A stretch of 42,810 nt of DNA from the NCBI GenBank assembly GCA_019456185.1, contig VRUH01000035.1:1-42810 (forward strand). The letters run 5' to 3'. The stretch comes from Candidatus Glassbacteria bacterium (GTDB taxonomy: Bacteria; Gemmatimonadota; Glassbacteria; GWA2-58-10). Both the position numbers and the translations under genes were made by a program. The notes beneath the pieces are model-generated. The model saw only the letters and a list, made by a program, of their open reading frames with translations, was not told where the DNA came from and made no database searches. How positions within the stretch are numbered: the stretch's first letter is position 1; the number at the start of each line of letters is the position of its first letter. This document shows positions 34,681 to 42,810 of the stretch, piece by piece.

Positions 34681-37600
34681 TTAGCCCTCCTTCTCGATTT
34701 CCACGAATTTTCCGGATAAGTACCTTTTCATTTGGGCGTTTTCAGCTGCAGGTGTAAACCCGCTTTGTGCCGGCTCCCAGATTCCCTTGCCTCCCAATCC
34801 ACCATCCTCGGCCTTGGTGATCTTGACCAGGGTCTCCTTGGGCACGGTGTTAAGTGCATGGTTATCCGACTCGCCGCCGAAAAAGAAGGCCATCTCGGCT
34901 TTTCGCTTGTGGAACATACTGTCAGTCTGGTGCATGGGCATGTGCCAGTTCCGGGTAAAACTCTGCTGTGAGCCATAGCGAAGATTTGCCTGGTACCCGG
35001 TGCCCTCGGAAAGCGCCCTTCCATCGGCCCTGGTTTCGTGAGCTTTCACACTCCTTTCGGTGGCGATGTAAGCGGCATGTTTCATCATGGTGAAGTTATA
35101 GGGATAGGCGGCGTTGTATTTGACCCTCAGCATGCACCGGGACACCTTATAAAATGGATCGTTGGGCTTCCATCCGATGTAAGGACGATCCGCCGGGTTG
35201 GCGTCCACGTAAACATAGTCGCCGTCGTTGATTCCCAGATCTTTAGCCGCTTGCGGGTTTATATGCAGCTGATGTTCGCCCACCCCCGGGCTCCTCTTAT
35301 CCATCCGGTAGGGATCGCCGAAGTTGGAGTCCCAGATAAGGTTCCAGTCAGTGTCGCTCCACTGGGAGTGGACCCGGTGCCTTGTTTTCGGCGTTACGCA
35401 ATAAAACTGGTAACCTTTCTCCCAGAGGAAGTTTTTGCTCTCTTTCACTTTGTGCCAGGAGAGCTTGACATTGCGCACCGTCCGCTCATCCCAATGCTCG
35501 GCATCGTGGGGAATCCCGTAGTCGTCCGGCCTGACGTAGGGGTTGGAGCTCACGATCACATTGGGCAGGTAAGGGGTGGCTTCGGGACCTTCCCGATGCA
35601 CGATGAAGTTTTCCCCATATTCGATAGCCTCAGGCAAATCGCTGTAGGCCTGAAGCCTTCCGTTATCGGTATAAAAGGGGATGCTATCTTTAATTTGCTC
35701 CCAGAACGGCACTCTGGGGTAAGTCCTGAAAAGCAGGAGAGCCACCCCGGGTTCCCCGTATTTGCCTTTCATAATATCTTTCAGCCGGTAGCCTTTGGTG
35801 GTAGTAGAGGTTTCGAGCATTCTCTGGATATAGATATCCCGATTTCCCTCCAGAACGAACTTCCACATCTCGGCAATTCTGTCGTCTTTCACCAGTTGGC
35901 TCAGCCTGACCGCAATATTTGCCAGGATATCGATGTCGTCTCTACTGTCATGGACGGGTTTGATTCCGCCCTTCCAGATTTGAAGGAACGGGTTGGAGCA
36001 GGAGGCGGTCACCTCGAGGCCCTCGAACTCTACCCAGGAATTGGCCGGCAGAGAGATGTCTGCGTATTCAACAGTAGCGGTTACATTGATATCTGCGGTG
36101 ATGATCAACTCTACTTTGGGATTGACATTTTTGAGCATCTCGTAGACCCATTTGGCATTGTTGATCAGGTTGACGTTATTTACGAAAATGACCTTGGTTG
36201 GTGTGGGCATGTGGGTCTTGCCGGTGAATACTTTGCGGCCGCTCTTGGGGGTTTGGACTGTTAGGGGGATATCACCGTGATTCCAGTACGCGGGCTCCTC
36301 TCCCTTAACGTATGACTTCACTTTGACCTTTTTCCCATGGGCCCTGGGGTTCAGGTTCAGGTTGAAGGGATCCTCTTTCACCCAACCGGCGAAGCCAGGC
36401 CCGGTCCAGGATGAGCCCTGAAAGAGACCGGCTTTGTAGTTGCCGGCCCAGGTGTGGGAGCCTGCCCCGGGTAGCCCTATATTACCGGTGAGCATCAAGG
36501 GCAGATAAGTGCTTCGGTTTGTTTCCGTGGCATGGAACCAGTGATTCACCCCTTCTCCGTTGTGGATAGCGACAGGTTTGATCGTGGCAATGTCGTGTGC
36601 GAGCCTTACAATCAAATCCTTGGGTGACTGGGTGATCTGGTGAACCGTGTCGAGGTCGTAATCCTCGAGGTGGATCAGATACATCTCGAACAGGGGCATC
36701 ACTTCGATCTTTTCCCCGTCCACGGTCTCGACTTCGTATTTCCCGCTCAGGGAGGGGTCGATCCCCTTTGCAACCATCTTTTCGCCAAGATCGTCCCGGG
36801 TGATTGCTCGAGCAGCACCGCTTTTCAGATCCCAGACCACGAAGTCTCCGATGATCTCCCTCTGTTGATCAGTCAGCCCTTGAACTTTATAACTGGGACC
36901 CCGGGAGATATCCTGATTTTTGTATCCCGGAAAGATATCGGCGGCCCTGAGCCTTCTAAGGTTGTCAGTGCGCACCAGCAGAGGCATATCGGTGAATTTC
37001 TTCACGAAATCTTCATCGTAGAGCTTTTCATCGATGATGATTTTGCTGATGCCCAGGAACAGGGCGGCGTCGGTCTGGGGCCGGATGGGCATCCAGTAGT
37101 CCGCCTTGGAGCAGGCGGGGCTGTACTCGGGGGAAATGACCACAATCTTCGCCCCGCGCTCCATGCACTCGATGAAGAAGTGGGAGTCAGCCATCTTATT
37201 CTCCACCAGATTCTTCCCATCCATGATTAACAGCTTCGAAAAGCGAAGGTCGTTGAAGTCACAGTCCGATGTCTGCAGCCCGTGAACCCAGGGATGACCG
37301 GGGGCCTGATCACCGTGCCAGGTGTAATTGGACCAGTTGCGTCCGCCCAAGGCTTTCTCCGGTCCGACCCCCCGAATGCGGCTGTCGAGGATGGCCAGGG
37401 AGTTGCTTAAGCGGTACATCCCGTACTTGCCGAATACTCCGAGCAGACCCATGCCGCCACGCAACTTAAAAGTCCTGGTGCCTGCTTCATGCATATCCTC
37501 GATCATCTCGGGTGAATAGCCCTGTTCCCTGAGGCGCTCGGCCCCCTCCGGGCCGCTGTAGGTTTGAGCAATGTTAATCATCCCCTTAGCGATATAGGTG

Positions 37601-38130
37601 TTAACATCGTCCCAGGATATTTTGACAATCTCGTCCTGCCCCCTGGCGTCAAACTTATATCTGGCCTTGTTCTCCGGAGTAAGCTCGGGGAAACCGTCAT
37701 CAGCCCACTGCTTCCAGCCTTTCCGGATCAGGGGATATCTGAGCCGGTAAGGACCGTATACCCTGCGCAATAAAGTATAACCTTTGAGGCAGCCCCGGGG
37801 GTGCCAGTTAGGGGTAGCTTTATTGCCAAAAAGATCGGCGTAACGGTCGACATCGTAATTCTGCTCGATTCTCACGGCCACACCGTTTCTAACAAAGGCT
37901 CTCAGCCGGCAGGCGTGGGTGTCATTCGGGGAACAGACGAAAGTGAAAGAACTGTCATAGCGATACTGGTTCCGGTAAATTTTCTCCCATCCGCGTTCAG
38001 GGTAGGTCTCCAGAGGGTTTAAATCGGCAATAGGCTGTAACGTTTGCAGTGCCAGTGCGTTATCGGCCAGGACAACTGCCGCGCCGGTTCCCGCCGCTAC
38101 TTTTAAAAACTGCCTTCGTGAAAGTCTCAT
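34681..38130 (-). CDS. nxrA: Nitrite oxidoreductase-type alpha subunit (Mo-bisMGD, periplasmic)
   Basis: 1149 residues, the usual length of periplasmic NxrA. Start ATG with AAGGAGG 9 nt upstream. A Tat signal (LSRRQFLKVAAGTG) opens the protein. FVCSPNDTHACRLRAFVRNG and WHPRGCLKGYTL make the N-terminal iron-sulfur site. TWHGDQAPGHPW probably holds the molybdenum-binding aspartate by analogy to NarG. Later stretches such as FTGKTHMPTPTKVIFVNN and KRSPGVGEHQLHINPQAA match, from memory, NxrA of Nitrospira, Nitrospina and anammox bacteria. It oxidises nitrite to nitrate or runs in reverse; related type II enzymes act on other oxyanions, so substrate and direction need testing. Followed by nxrC and nxrB. 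Confidence 0.82.
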   Translation of the reverse strand: MRLSRRQFLKVAAGTGAAVVLADNALALQTLQPIADLNPLETYPERGWEKIYRNQYRYDSSFTFVCSPNDTHACRLRAFVRNGVAVRIEQNYDVDRYADLFGNKATPNWHPRGCLKGYTLLRRVYGPYRLRYPLIRKGWKQWADDGFPELTPENKARYKFDARGQDEIVKISWDDVNTYIAKGMINIAQTYSGPEGAERLREQGYSPEMIEDMHEAGTRTFKLRGGMGLLGVFGKYGMYRLSNSLAILDSRIRGVGPEKALGGRNWSNYTWHGDQAPGHPWVHGLQTSDCDFNDLRFSKLLIMDGKNLVENKMADSHFFIECMERGAKIVVISPEYSPACSKADYWMPIRPQTDAALFLGISKIIIDEKLYDEDFVKKFTDMPLLVRTDNLRRLRAADIFPGYKNQDISRGPSYKVQGLTDQQREIIGDFVVWDLKSGAARAITRDDLGEKMVAKGIDPSLSGKYEVETVDGEKIEVMPLFEMYLIHLEDYDLDTVHQITQSPKDLIVRLAHDIATIKPVAIHNGEGVNHWFHATETNRSTYLPLMLTGNIGLPGAGSHTWAGNYKAGLFQGSSWTGPGFAGWVKEDPFNLNLNPRAHGKKVKVKSYVKGEEPAYWNHGDIPLTVQTPKSGRKVFTGKTHMPTPTKVIFVNNVNLINNAKWVYEMLKNVNPKVELIITADINVTATVEYADISLPANSWVEFEGLEVTASCSNPFLQIWKGGIKPVHDSRDDIDILANIAVRLSQLVKDDRIAEMWKFVLEGNRDIYIQRMLETSTTTKGYRLKDIMKGKYGEPGVALLLFRTYPRVPFWEQIKDSIPFYTDNGRLQAYSDLPEAIEYGENFIVHREGPEATPYLPNVIVSSNPYVRPDDYGIPHDAEHWDERTVRNVKLSWHKVKESKNFLWEKGYQFYCVTPKTRHRVHSQWSDTDWNLIWDSNFGDPYRMDKRSPGVGEHQLHINPQAAKDLGINDGDYVYVDANPADRPYIGWKPNDPFYKVSRCMLRVKYNAAYPYNFTMMKHAAYIATERSVKAHETRADGRALSEGTGYQANLRYGSQQSFTRNWHMPMHQTDSMFHKRKAEMAFFFGGESDNHALNTVPKETLVKITKAEDGGLGGKGIWEPAQSGFTPAAENAQMKRYLSGKFVEIEKEG

Positions 38131-38171
38131 TGGCCTCTGCCTCCTTAAAACCCGTTTGTTTAGGTTCTTTA

Positions 38172-39125
38172 TTACTTGATTGTTTCTTTTTCTATTGCCT
38201 GATAGCCTTCAATACACCTCTCACAGACTCCATCCCCGGCCTTCCAGTCGGGATAGTCCTCCGTAATACGCTTAATGATATTTTCCTCCACCCGTCCGCT
38301 CCCCTCATCCCAATTATAGGTGGGAAACCGGCAAAGAGGACATGGTGAGCCCGGCAGCAAAATCTTCTCCTGCTCGAGAACTCCTTCAATATCCAGTTGT
38401 ATGTCGAATCTCTGCAGAAGCTTAGCAGTATCTCCGGCCATCTCCAAAATCTGGTCATGGGTAAGCTTTTCCATTTTCCAGATACTCTCGAAGAGGACTG
38501 TCTGCTGAGCAGGTGGCAACTTCCGATATAGGATCGCGAACTCCCGAAACCGGCCATCCTTATCCGAAACGCTTTCTTTGTTTTCTCTCGACAGCCGGCT
38601 TTCTATATAAATATCCCAAAAGAGGCTGTATCTGTCCTTGATGAGGTTCTCTTCCCCGGCTGAGGAGACATTTAATTTCGCCCTGTACTCATATCCGAAA
38701 TGGTTATCCAGCATATCAGAAACATGCATTAACTCGTGCCTTAGCCGTCTCCGAAGATCGGGAAGGGCCAGGAAACGCTCGGCCGGAATTTTGATGCCCA
38801 CGCATTTTAAGTCTTTACTGAGATCAGCCCCCTCATCTCGTTCGATGATGGTCTTTCCCACCACAACCGCCTCCACTTTAATCTCGAGTCCGGGAAACTC
38901 TGCGAGGGCTTTGTCGATGACCGCTCCGAAGCCGAGTTGAAGAAAAAGTCGGTCAGATAGCTTTTCAAACTCTTCCTCGCGCTGTTCAATTGAGAACTCT
39001 TCGTAAATTGAATCAGCAAGCTCGTGGTACTCTCTGTAAAGACGCAGATCACCGTCTTTTTCCCTGCGTGTCATTTCCTGAAAAACCACCTCTTGCATCA
39101 AGGACGGATCGTACACAACTTTCAT
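38172..39125 (-). CDS. HExxH metalloprotease-like protein with C-terminal zinc ribbon
   Basis: 317 residues from the ATG at 39125; in-frame ATGs at 39143 and 39173 are possible and no ribosome-binding site is decisive. No signal peptide or membrane segment, so cytoplasmic. RRRLRHELMHVSDMLDNHFG holds a zincin motif HELMH (about 130-134), and a downstream glutamate in WDIYIESRL (about 175) could be the third ligand. The C-terminus has two CxxC pairs, CPLC (about 262) and CERC (about 301), forming a zinc-ribbon or rubredoxin-like knuckle. I do not recognise the family. Placed between a cupredoxin gene and nxrA on the same strand, it may help mature or regulate the NXR enzyme; that is inference. 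Confidence 0.78.
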   Translation of the reverse strand: MKVVYDPSLMQEVVFQEMTRREKDGDLRLYREYHELADSIYEEFSIEQREEEFEKLSDRLFLQLGFGAVIDKALAEFPGLEIKVEAVVVGKTIIERDEGADLSKDLKCVGIKIPAERFLALPDLRRRLRHELMHVSDMLDNHFGYEYRAKLNVSSAGEENLIKDRYSLFWDIYIESRLSRENKESVSDKDGRFREFAILYRKLPPAQQTVLFESIWKMEKLTHDQILEMAGDTAKLLQRFDIQLDIEGVLEQEKILLPGSPCPLCRFPTYNWDEGSGRVEENIIKRITEDYPDWKAGDGVCERCIEGYQAIEKETIK

Positions 39126-39263
39126 TGTTGCCAGACCTTCCATAGCTGGTTTCTGCGCTTGACGCGAATCCATTTATTCGCTTGCCGAAGGCCGGACCGG
39201 CGCAGTGCCGAATCGGCGTCAGGCAATCAAATAAAGGCTTAAGTGATACGAAAGTTTGTTAAA

Positions 39264-39286
39264 CCTGACTGGGGTCTGACCCTATC
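39264..39286. repeat. REP-like GGGTCTGACCC palindrome at the end of cupredoxin copy 2
   Basis: CCTGACTGGGGTCTGACCCT contains the palindrome GGGTC-T-GACCC and overlaps the stop codon of the cupredoxin gene. From memory, this motif is a common dispersed sequence in many bacterial genomes, often linked to small transposases. Only one copy was seen here. Confidence 0.4.
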
Positions 39287-39902
39287 TTCTTTTGCTCAGA
39301 GTCAGATTGACAATCGTGGCATTGCCGGCCTCCACGTTAACCTCTTGGGAGAGAGATTTCTTCTTCTCATGCCAGGTCTTCAGGGTGTAGTTTCCCGGTG
39401 GAACGTTTTCGATCTTGAAATTGCCGGTTTTGTCAGTTTTGGCAAAGTAAGGATTTGGCATAACCACAATGTAGGCTTCCATATCGCTGTGAACGTTGCA
39501 GAGCAATATGGCCTCACCAGATTTGTTAAAGGTGTGGGTTTTTACCATTCCTTTGGCATAGGTGCCCAGATTGAACTTATCGGCCACCTCCTCCCTGGAG
39601 AAAATATTGTGCTTAACATCATCGCTGTTCATAAAGTCGACGGTGGTTCCTTTAAGGATGGGCAGGACATGCGGAAGGAAAGTCAATTTTTTTTGATCCA
39701 TCACCGCGTGCTCCTTGGGCGGATCAAAATTGTTTTCCCCAACCAGCTCCAGATAGACCACTACATCCGCCGAAGTTCTGGTCCGGGTCACCTTCACTTT
39801 GCCTTCAATATTCCCCGGAGTATCGGCAGCCAGGTCAGCTCCGGATATAAATGAAACGGTTAAAATCAATCCAACAAGAATTGACCGCATCTTTTTTCCC
39901 AT
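39282..39902 (-). CDS. Periplasmic cupredoxin with carboxypeptidase-regulatory-like domain (copy 2)
   Basis: 206 residues from the ATG at 39902, with GGAGG 8 nt upstream (an ATG at 39917 lies before that site). Signal peptide MRSILVGLILTVSFISGADLA. Copper ligands: histidine about 98 (VKHNIFS), then cysteine 135, histidine 138 and methionine 141 (LLCNVHSDM). The C-terminal GNFKIENVPPGNYTLKTWHE is the same regulatory-like domain as in copy 1. First gene of the NXR unit. With copy 1 it could form a pair of carriers of different potential, or serve different partners (NXR and bc complex). Confidence 0.88.
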   Translation of the reverse strand: MGKKMRSILVGLILTVSFISGADLAADTPGNIEGKVKVTRTRTSADVVVYLELVGENNFDPPKEHAVMDQKKLTFLPHVLPILKGTTVDFMNSDDVKHNIFSREEVADKFNLGTYAKGMVKTHTFNKSGEAILLCNVHSDMEAYIVVMPNPYFAKTDKTGNFKIENVPPGNYTLKTWHEKKKSLSQEVNVEAGNATIVNLTLSKRR

Positions 39903-40273
39903 TTGTAGTTCCTCCATCAGTTAAAAGTGGTACGATGGTTGATACCGAACCCGACCATGGCCAGGCATTTCCCCTCGGTGAGCGTGGCCAGAGAACACCA
40001 TTCCCTGACAAACTAAAGAAACAGCCTCTTTCCGATGGCGGAAGAAACGACAGACACCCTTGACCAGCTAAGTGAAGCTTTTAGAGCCTGAAAGAGTAAA
40101 ACCAACGGATAGCCCTTAAATCGAGTTTGAAATTATTTTCCTTCCAAGCCGAAGATGACGTGCTGAGACTGTCAATTTATCAAAGTTCAGTTTCGGCTAA
40201 ACAATCACTGGTGGCGATATTGGTAAGTACATCGAAACTGAATATAGGCAGTATTGAGGCAACAGAGGATTTT

Positions 40274-40292
40274 CGGTATAATGGTTATACCG
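40274..40292. promoter_or_regulatory. Operator-like dyad CGGTATAA-TGG-TTATACCG
   Basis: A perfect 8-bp inverted repeat with a 3-nt centre, 372 bp upstream of the first NXR-unit gene. A second smaller dyad, TCGAGA-TT-TCTCGA, lies at 40333-40346. Both could be binding sites of a dimeric regulator; the distance from the gene makes this uncertain. Confidence 0.35.
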
Positions 40293-41388
40293 TAAAGTGT
40301 GTGAAAAGGGTGTACATGACCGCTTAGATATGTCGAGATTTCTCGATATTGAAACTTGTGCTTTTTCTGTTTCCTGAGGCCGGTCAACTGGACATTCGGT
40401 TTTATTATCTTGGGGTAGCGCCGAAATTGCATACAGGTAATGCATGCTCCGAATCCCTCGATAAAGAAGTTTTCCTGTCAGGAAGCTGCCAGCCGATTTC
40501 AGTCTTTAAAATAAGAAACTTTTATCCAGATTCATGGTAAAAAAACCCTCTTGAGTATGACGGAAAAATTTCAGATTCGCTGTGTTTAAAGAATTTCAAA
40601 CTGCCATAAAGCAGACATCTCATCCGGTTGCCAAGGCCAAGGAATGTACACCTAAGGCTGAGTTTCGGCAGCTTTTGAGATCGCCTGAAAAATTTTCTGA
40701 CCTCTTTAAAAGTCATCTAGACAGAGTTTCTACTCTGATGATTGAACTTGAGTGATGACTCCTTTAAATGGAACCTTAAGATATGCAATTGAAAAAAACA
40801 TTTAACAATTCCAGGCGTTTCTTCGCGAACGATCAAAAGACTTTTATACTGGTGAATAAGGTTCCATCTTTGGGAAAGTTAATCGCTGCCGGGCTGATTG
40901 CAAAGGTTTTTTGAATCCAATGCTCGTCAGGCCACAATAGCCGCACCATTTGTCAGAATCAATGATCCAAGAAGGTTCTCCTTTACCACGGACACCTGCT
41001 TGAAAAGTCTTTTGCGCAATCAGAAACTACACCTCTATAACTTTGCCGCCTCCCTGAAAGTTACTGAGATAAGTCAATTTTACAAAAAAACTTGTGCTAC
41101 ATTTGCCTTCGATGCACTCGGTGCTAAAGAAAGACAGATTAATCCCAATTCCTTTTTCAATAATTATCGATTAACTGGTTTCCGGCTGGTTTCTGTCTGG
41201 AGACTAATCAAATGTAGATCTATATTCCAATAAAGATAGTTTTACAAACGCTGAAATTGAGCCTCACTTGAAGGAGCGCCTTTGATATCCATGTTAGTCC
41301 TTAGATATGATTCATGTCAAAACCTACCCCATAGGTTTAAACTCGTCAAGAGCCAGAAACAATATCAATGTTCAAGAGGCGCAAATAA

Positions 41389-41517
41389 ATGGGTACTCTT
41401 AGTCAGCTCAGCAACCGTAACAGGGTCACCCTGGCCGTGGCCCGCAAACTGGTTAAATACCTGCTTGCCGTTGATCGAAGAAATAATAGTTTCGAGCCAC
41501 TGCAACAGGCTGTTTAA
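41389..41517 (+). pseudogene. IS110-family transposase C-terminal remnant
   Basis: A 42-codon open stretch contains SNRNRVTLAVARKLVKYLLA followed by VDRRNNSFEP, which resembles the conserved C-terminal end of IS110/IS1111-type transposases. The frame upstream is closed by a TAA directly before the ATG and by another stop at 41338. The rest of the transposase is not recognisable, so this is a decayed fragment. Confidence 0.45.
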
Positions 41518-41921
41518 CGCCCCGTCACATACAGCTGTTTTTATACCGATCTTCCCGGCGTGCCTTGCAGAATGTTGGACTGCGTGAGCCGGAAAAAGGC
41601 TGCACGACTTCCAACTGTTTCGAGGACGCCGGGTTGACCCAAACTCAATCTTCCGTGAAGGGGAAAGTGCCCCTGAGACGGCACATGGATGTCTGGTCGC
41701 CTGACCTGCGGACCTTGCAATAGATAAAAAAGTCGGCAAACAACAGCTTGAAAATCAAAAAACCGCCGGAGGCATCCGTGGGGTTATGGGGAATCTCCGC
41801 TTTCCCCTTGACTATACTTATCATGGATGTCCAACTTGTTCTGACGACGTACAGCAGCTTGCTTCGGGGAGAGTTCTGGATCTTGAATGTCAGTAGATAA
41901 TTGGCTGTAAGGAGTTTATAG

Positions 41922-42810
41922 GTGAATGTATTCAAGGAAAGATATACCAGATTTGTTACCAAAGGATTACTGGTTGGCTGTCTTTGCGTGGGACTGCTGG
42001 GGGCCCAGGGAACGGGCAGCTCCAACGTTAAGGAAGATTACAACGGTGACGGTGAAATAGGCATGGCCGACGTTATCGCCATGCTGCACCTGGCATTGGC
42101 CAACAGGCACAACCCGCGCTGCGATTACAACGGAGACGGGACCTGGAGCATTATGGACGCCGTTGGCTTGGTGCTAAACATTAGAGCTGGCCGCACCAGC
42201 ACCTATGATCCTGCGCTTTATACCTGGCGTGCCATGGGTTTCGGCGGCGGCGGCGGGCTGTTCCGTCCCACGGTGGACCCTCATGACCCCACCCACGCCC
42301 TGATCGTCTGCGACATGACCGGGGCCTATGTCACCCTTGACGACGCCGAAAGCTGGCAGATGTTCAACCTGCGCACCGGGGTGGCGGATTTCGAGTTTGA
42401 CCCCACCGTGCCGGGCCGTGCCTATGCCCTGAACACCGGACTCTACCGCACCGATGACGGTGGCAAGCGCTGGCGGTTGATATTCCCGACCGAAGCGGAG
42501 CTGATTGAGGAAAAAATGACCGGCGACCACGCCGACCACTGGTTTTACAGCACCTGGGGCGACATGCTGCCCGAGTGGAGCAACCATAAGGTGTTGGCCG
42601 ACCCCGCCGACCCCAATCACATCGTGTTCGCACGCCGGGCCCCCTGGCAGGGTAATATCTGGATGATGGGCAGCCACGACGGCGGATCCTCATGGACCAA
42701 GATGGTGGAAATCCCCAACGAGCAGGTCCTGGCGCTGTATCCGGGGGCTTGGTGGGGTGCGGCCGATGAAATCATGGTCGCCACCGCAAACCACCTGTTC
42801 CGCTTCAATG
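41922..42810 (+). CDS. Secreted dockerin-like / BNR-propeller protein (3' end outside window)
   Basis: At least 296 residues, cut by the window end. GTG start at 41922 with AAGGAG 7 nt upstream and an in-frame stop directly before it. A signal peptide (FVTKGLLVGCLCVGLLGAQG) is followed by two calcium-binding EF-hand-like repeats, DYNGDGEIGMADVIAMLHLA and DYNGDGTWSIMDAVGLVLNI, which together form a type I dockerin-like module. Then come beta-propeller strands with aspartate-box-like turns (YRTDDGGKRWRL, GSHDGGSSWTKM) as in BNR, sortilin or glycosidase-type propellers. Dockerins usually sit at the C-terminus; here the module is at the N-terminus. It is exported, possibly glycan- or surface-related. 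Function unknown. Confidence 0.83.
   Translation, partial: MNVFKERYTRFVTKGLLVGCLCVGLLGAQGTGSSNVKEDYNGDGEIGMADVIAMLHLALANRHNPRCDYNGDGTWSIMDAVGLVLNIRAGRTSTYDPALYTWRAMGFGGGGGLFRPTVDPHDPTHALIVCDMTGAYVTLDDAESWQMFNLRTGVADFEFDPTVPGRAYALNTGLYRTDDGGKRWRLIFPTEAELIEEKMTGDHADHWFYSTWGDMLPEWSNHKVLADPADPNHIVFARRAPWQGNIWMMGSHDGGSSWTKMVEIPNEQVLALYPGAWWGAADEIMVATANHLFRFN

Larger units (their letters stand above)
39903..41921. other. 2-kb AT-richer region with no clear gene
   Basis: Lies between the divergent starts of the NXR unit and the dockerin-propeller gene. It must hold the NXR promoter, though no strong boxes were found. Visible structures are the dyads at 40274-40292 and 40333-40346 and an IS110-like remnant at 41389-41517. 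Open frames here (for example 40898-41233) show no recognisable protein character. A 57-codon GTG frame at 40582-40755 is weakly protein-like and is not called. Confidence 0.6.

Noticed and set aside
35038-36264. Open frame on the plus strand (408 codons)
   Set aside because: It is antisense to nxrA and carries no family motif.
40582-40755. 57-codon GTG frame in the 2-kb gap
   Set aside because: The charged, helical composition is protein-like, but it has no ribosome-binding site or recognisable relative, so it is too weak to call.
40898-41233. 111-codon open frame in the 2-kb gap
   Set aside because: No ribosome-binding site, motif or protein-like composition beyond chance.

Overview
The window reads as a chromosomal segment of an uncultured Gram-negative bacterium. 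Support for this includes Tat and Sec signal peptides, an outer-membrane barrel, a split cytochrome b with a Rieske protein, and a dockerin-type secreted protein. The mix of genes (Sb-PDE-type PHP phosphodiesterase, lipoprotein sulfatase, secreted GH36-like alpha-galactosidase, UroD-type methyltransferase-like protein, DUF4139 and DUF885 proteins) is familiar from environmental FCB/PVC-type genomes. That placement is inference; no rRNA or tRNA gene is visible to fix it.

Left part, about 1-22930: GC-rich and gene-dense. In order it holds a large unknown protein cut by the window edge and a class III cyclase-ATPase-TPR protein; a DUF559 nuclease next to a repeat; a three-gene run of DUF885-like protein, TIM-barrel protein and thiC; a DUF4139 protein; a dGTPase; a DASS transporter with a clear promoter and terminator; nadA; a UroD-family protein; an integral membrane protein; an alpha-galactosidase; a sulfatase; and a PHP phosphodiesterase. 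Three copies of a short inverted-repeat element (4706-4906, 13750-13974, 20030-20293) are scattered through this part, and one abuts the DUF559 gene.

Right part, about 23430-39902: a respiratory island, all on the minus strand and visibly lower in GC. The upstream (right-hand) unit encodes a cupredoxin, an HExxH/zinc-ribbon protein, a periplasmic nitrite-oxidoreductase-type molybdoenzyme (NxrA, NxrC, NxrB) and its TorD-like chaperone. After a 577-bp gap, a second unit encodes a fused cytochrome-porin (Cyc2-like layout), a second cupredoxin, a Rieske protein, a 2x[4Fe-4S] ferredoxin, a split cytochrome b, a membrane-anchored octaheme cytochrome c and a small cytochrome c. The plausible logic is a periplasmic nitrite/nitrate (or similar oxyanion) enzyme that exchanges electrons with a quinol:cytochrome c oxidoreductase through cupredoxins and cytochromes, with an outer-membrane cytochrome-porin as a possible exit or entry point for electrons. 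The direction of the NXR reaction and the role of the porin cannot be read from the sequence.

The last 2.9 kb holds a 2-kb AT-richer, apparently gene-poor stretch with an IS110-like transposase remnant and operator-like dyads. It is followed by the start of a plus-strand gene for a secreted protein with an N-terminal dockerin-like pair of EF-hand repeats and a BNR/sortilin-like propeller, cut by the window end.
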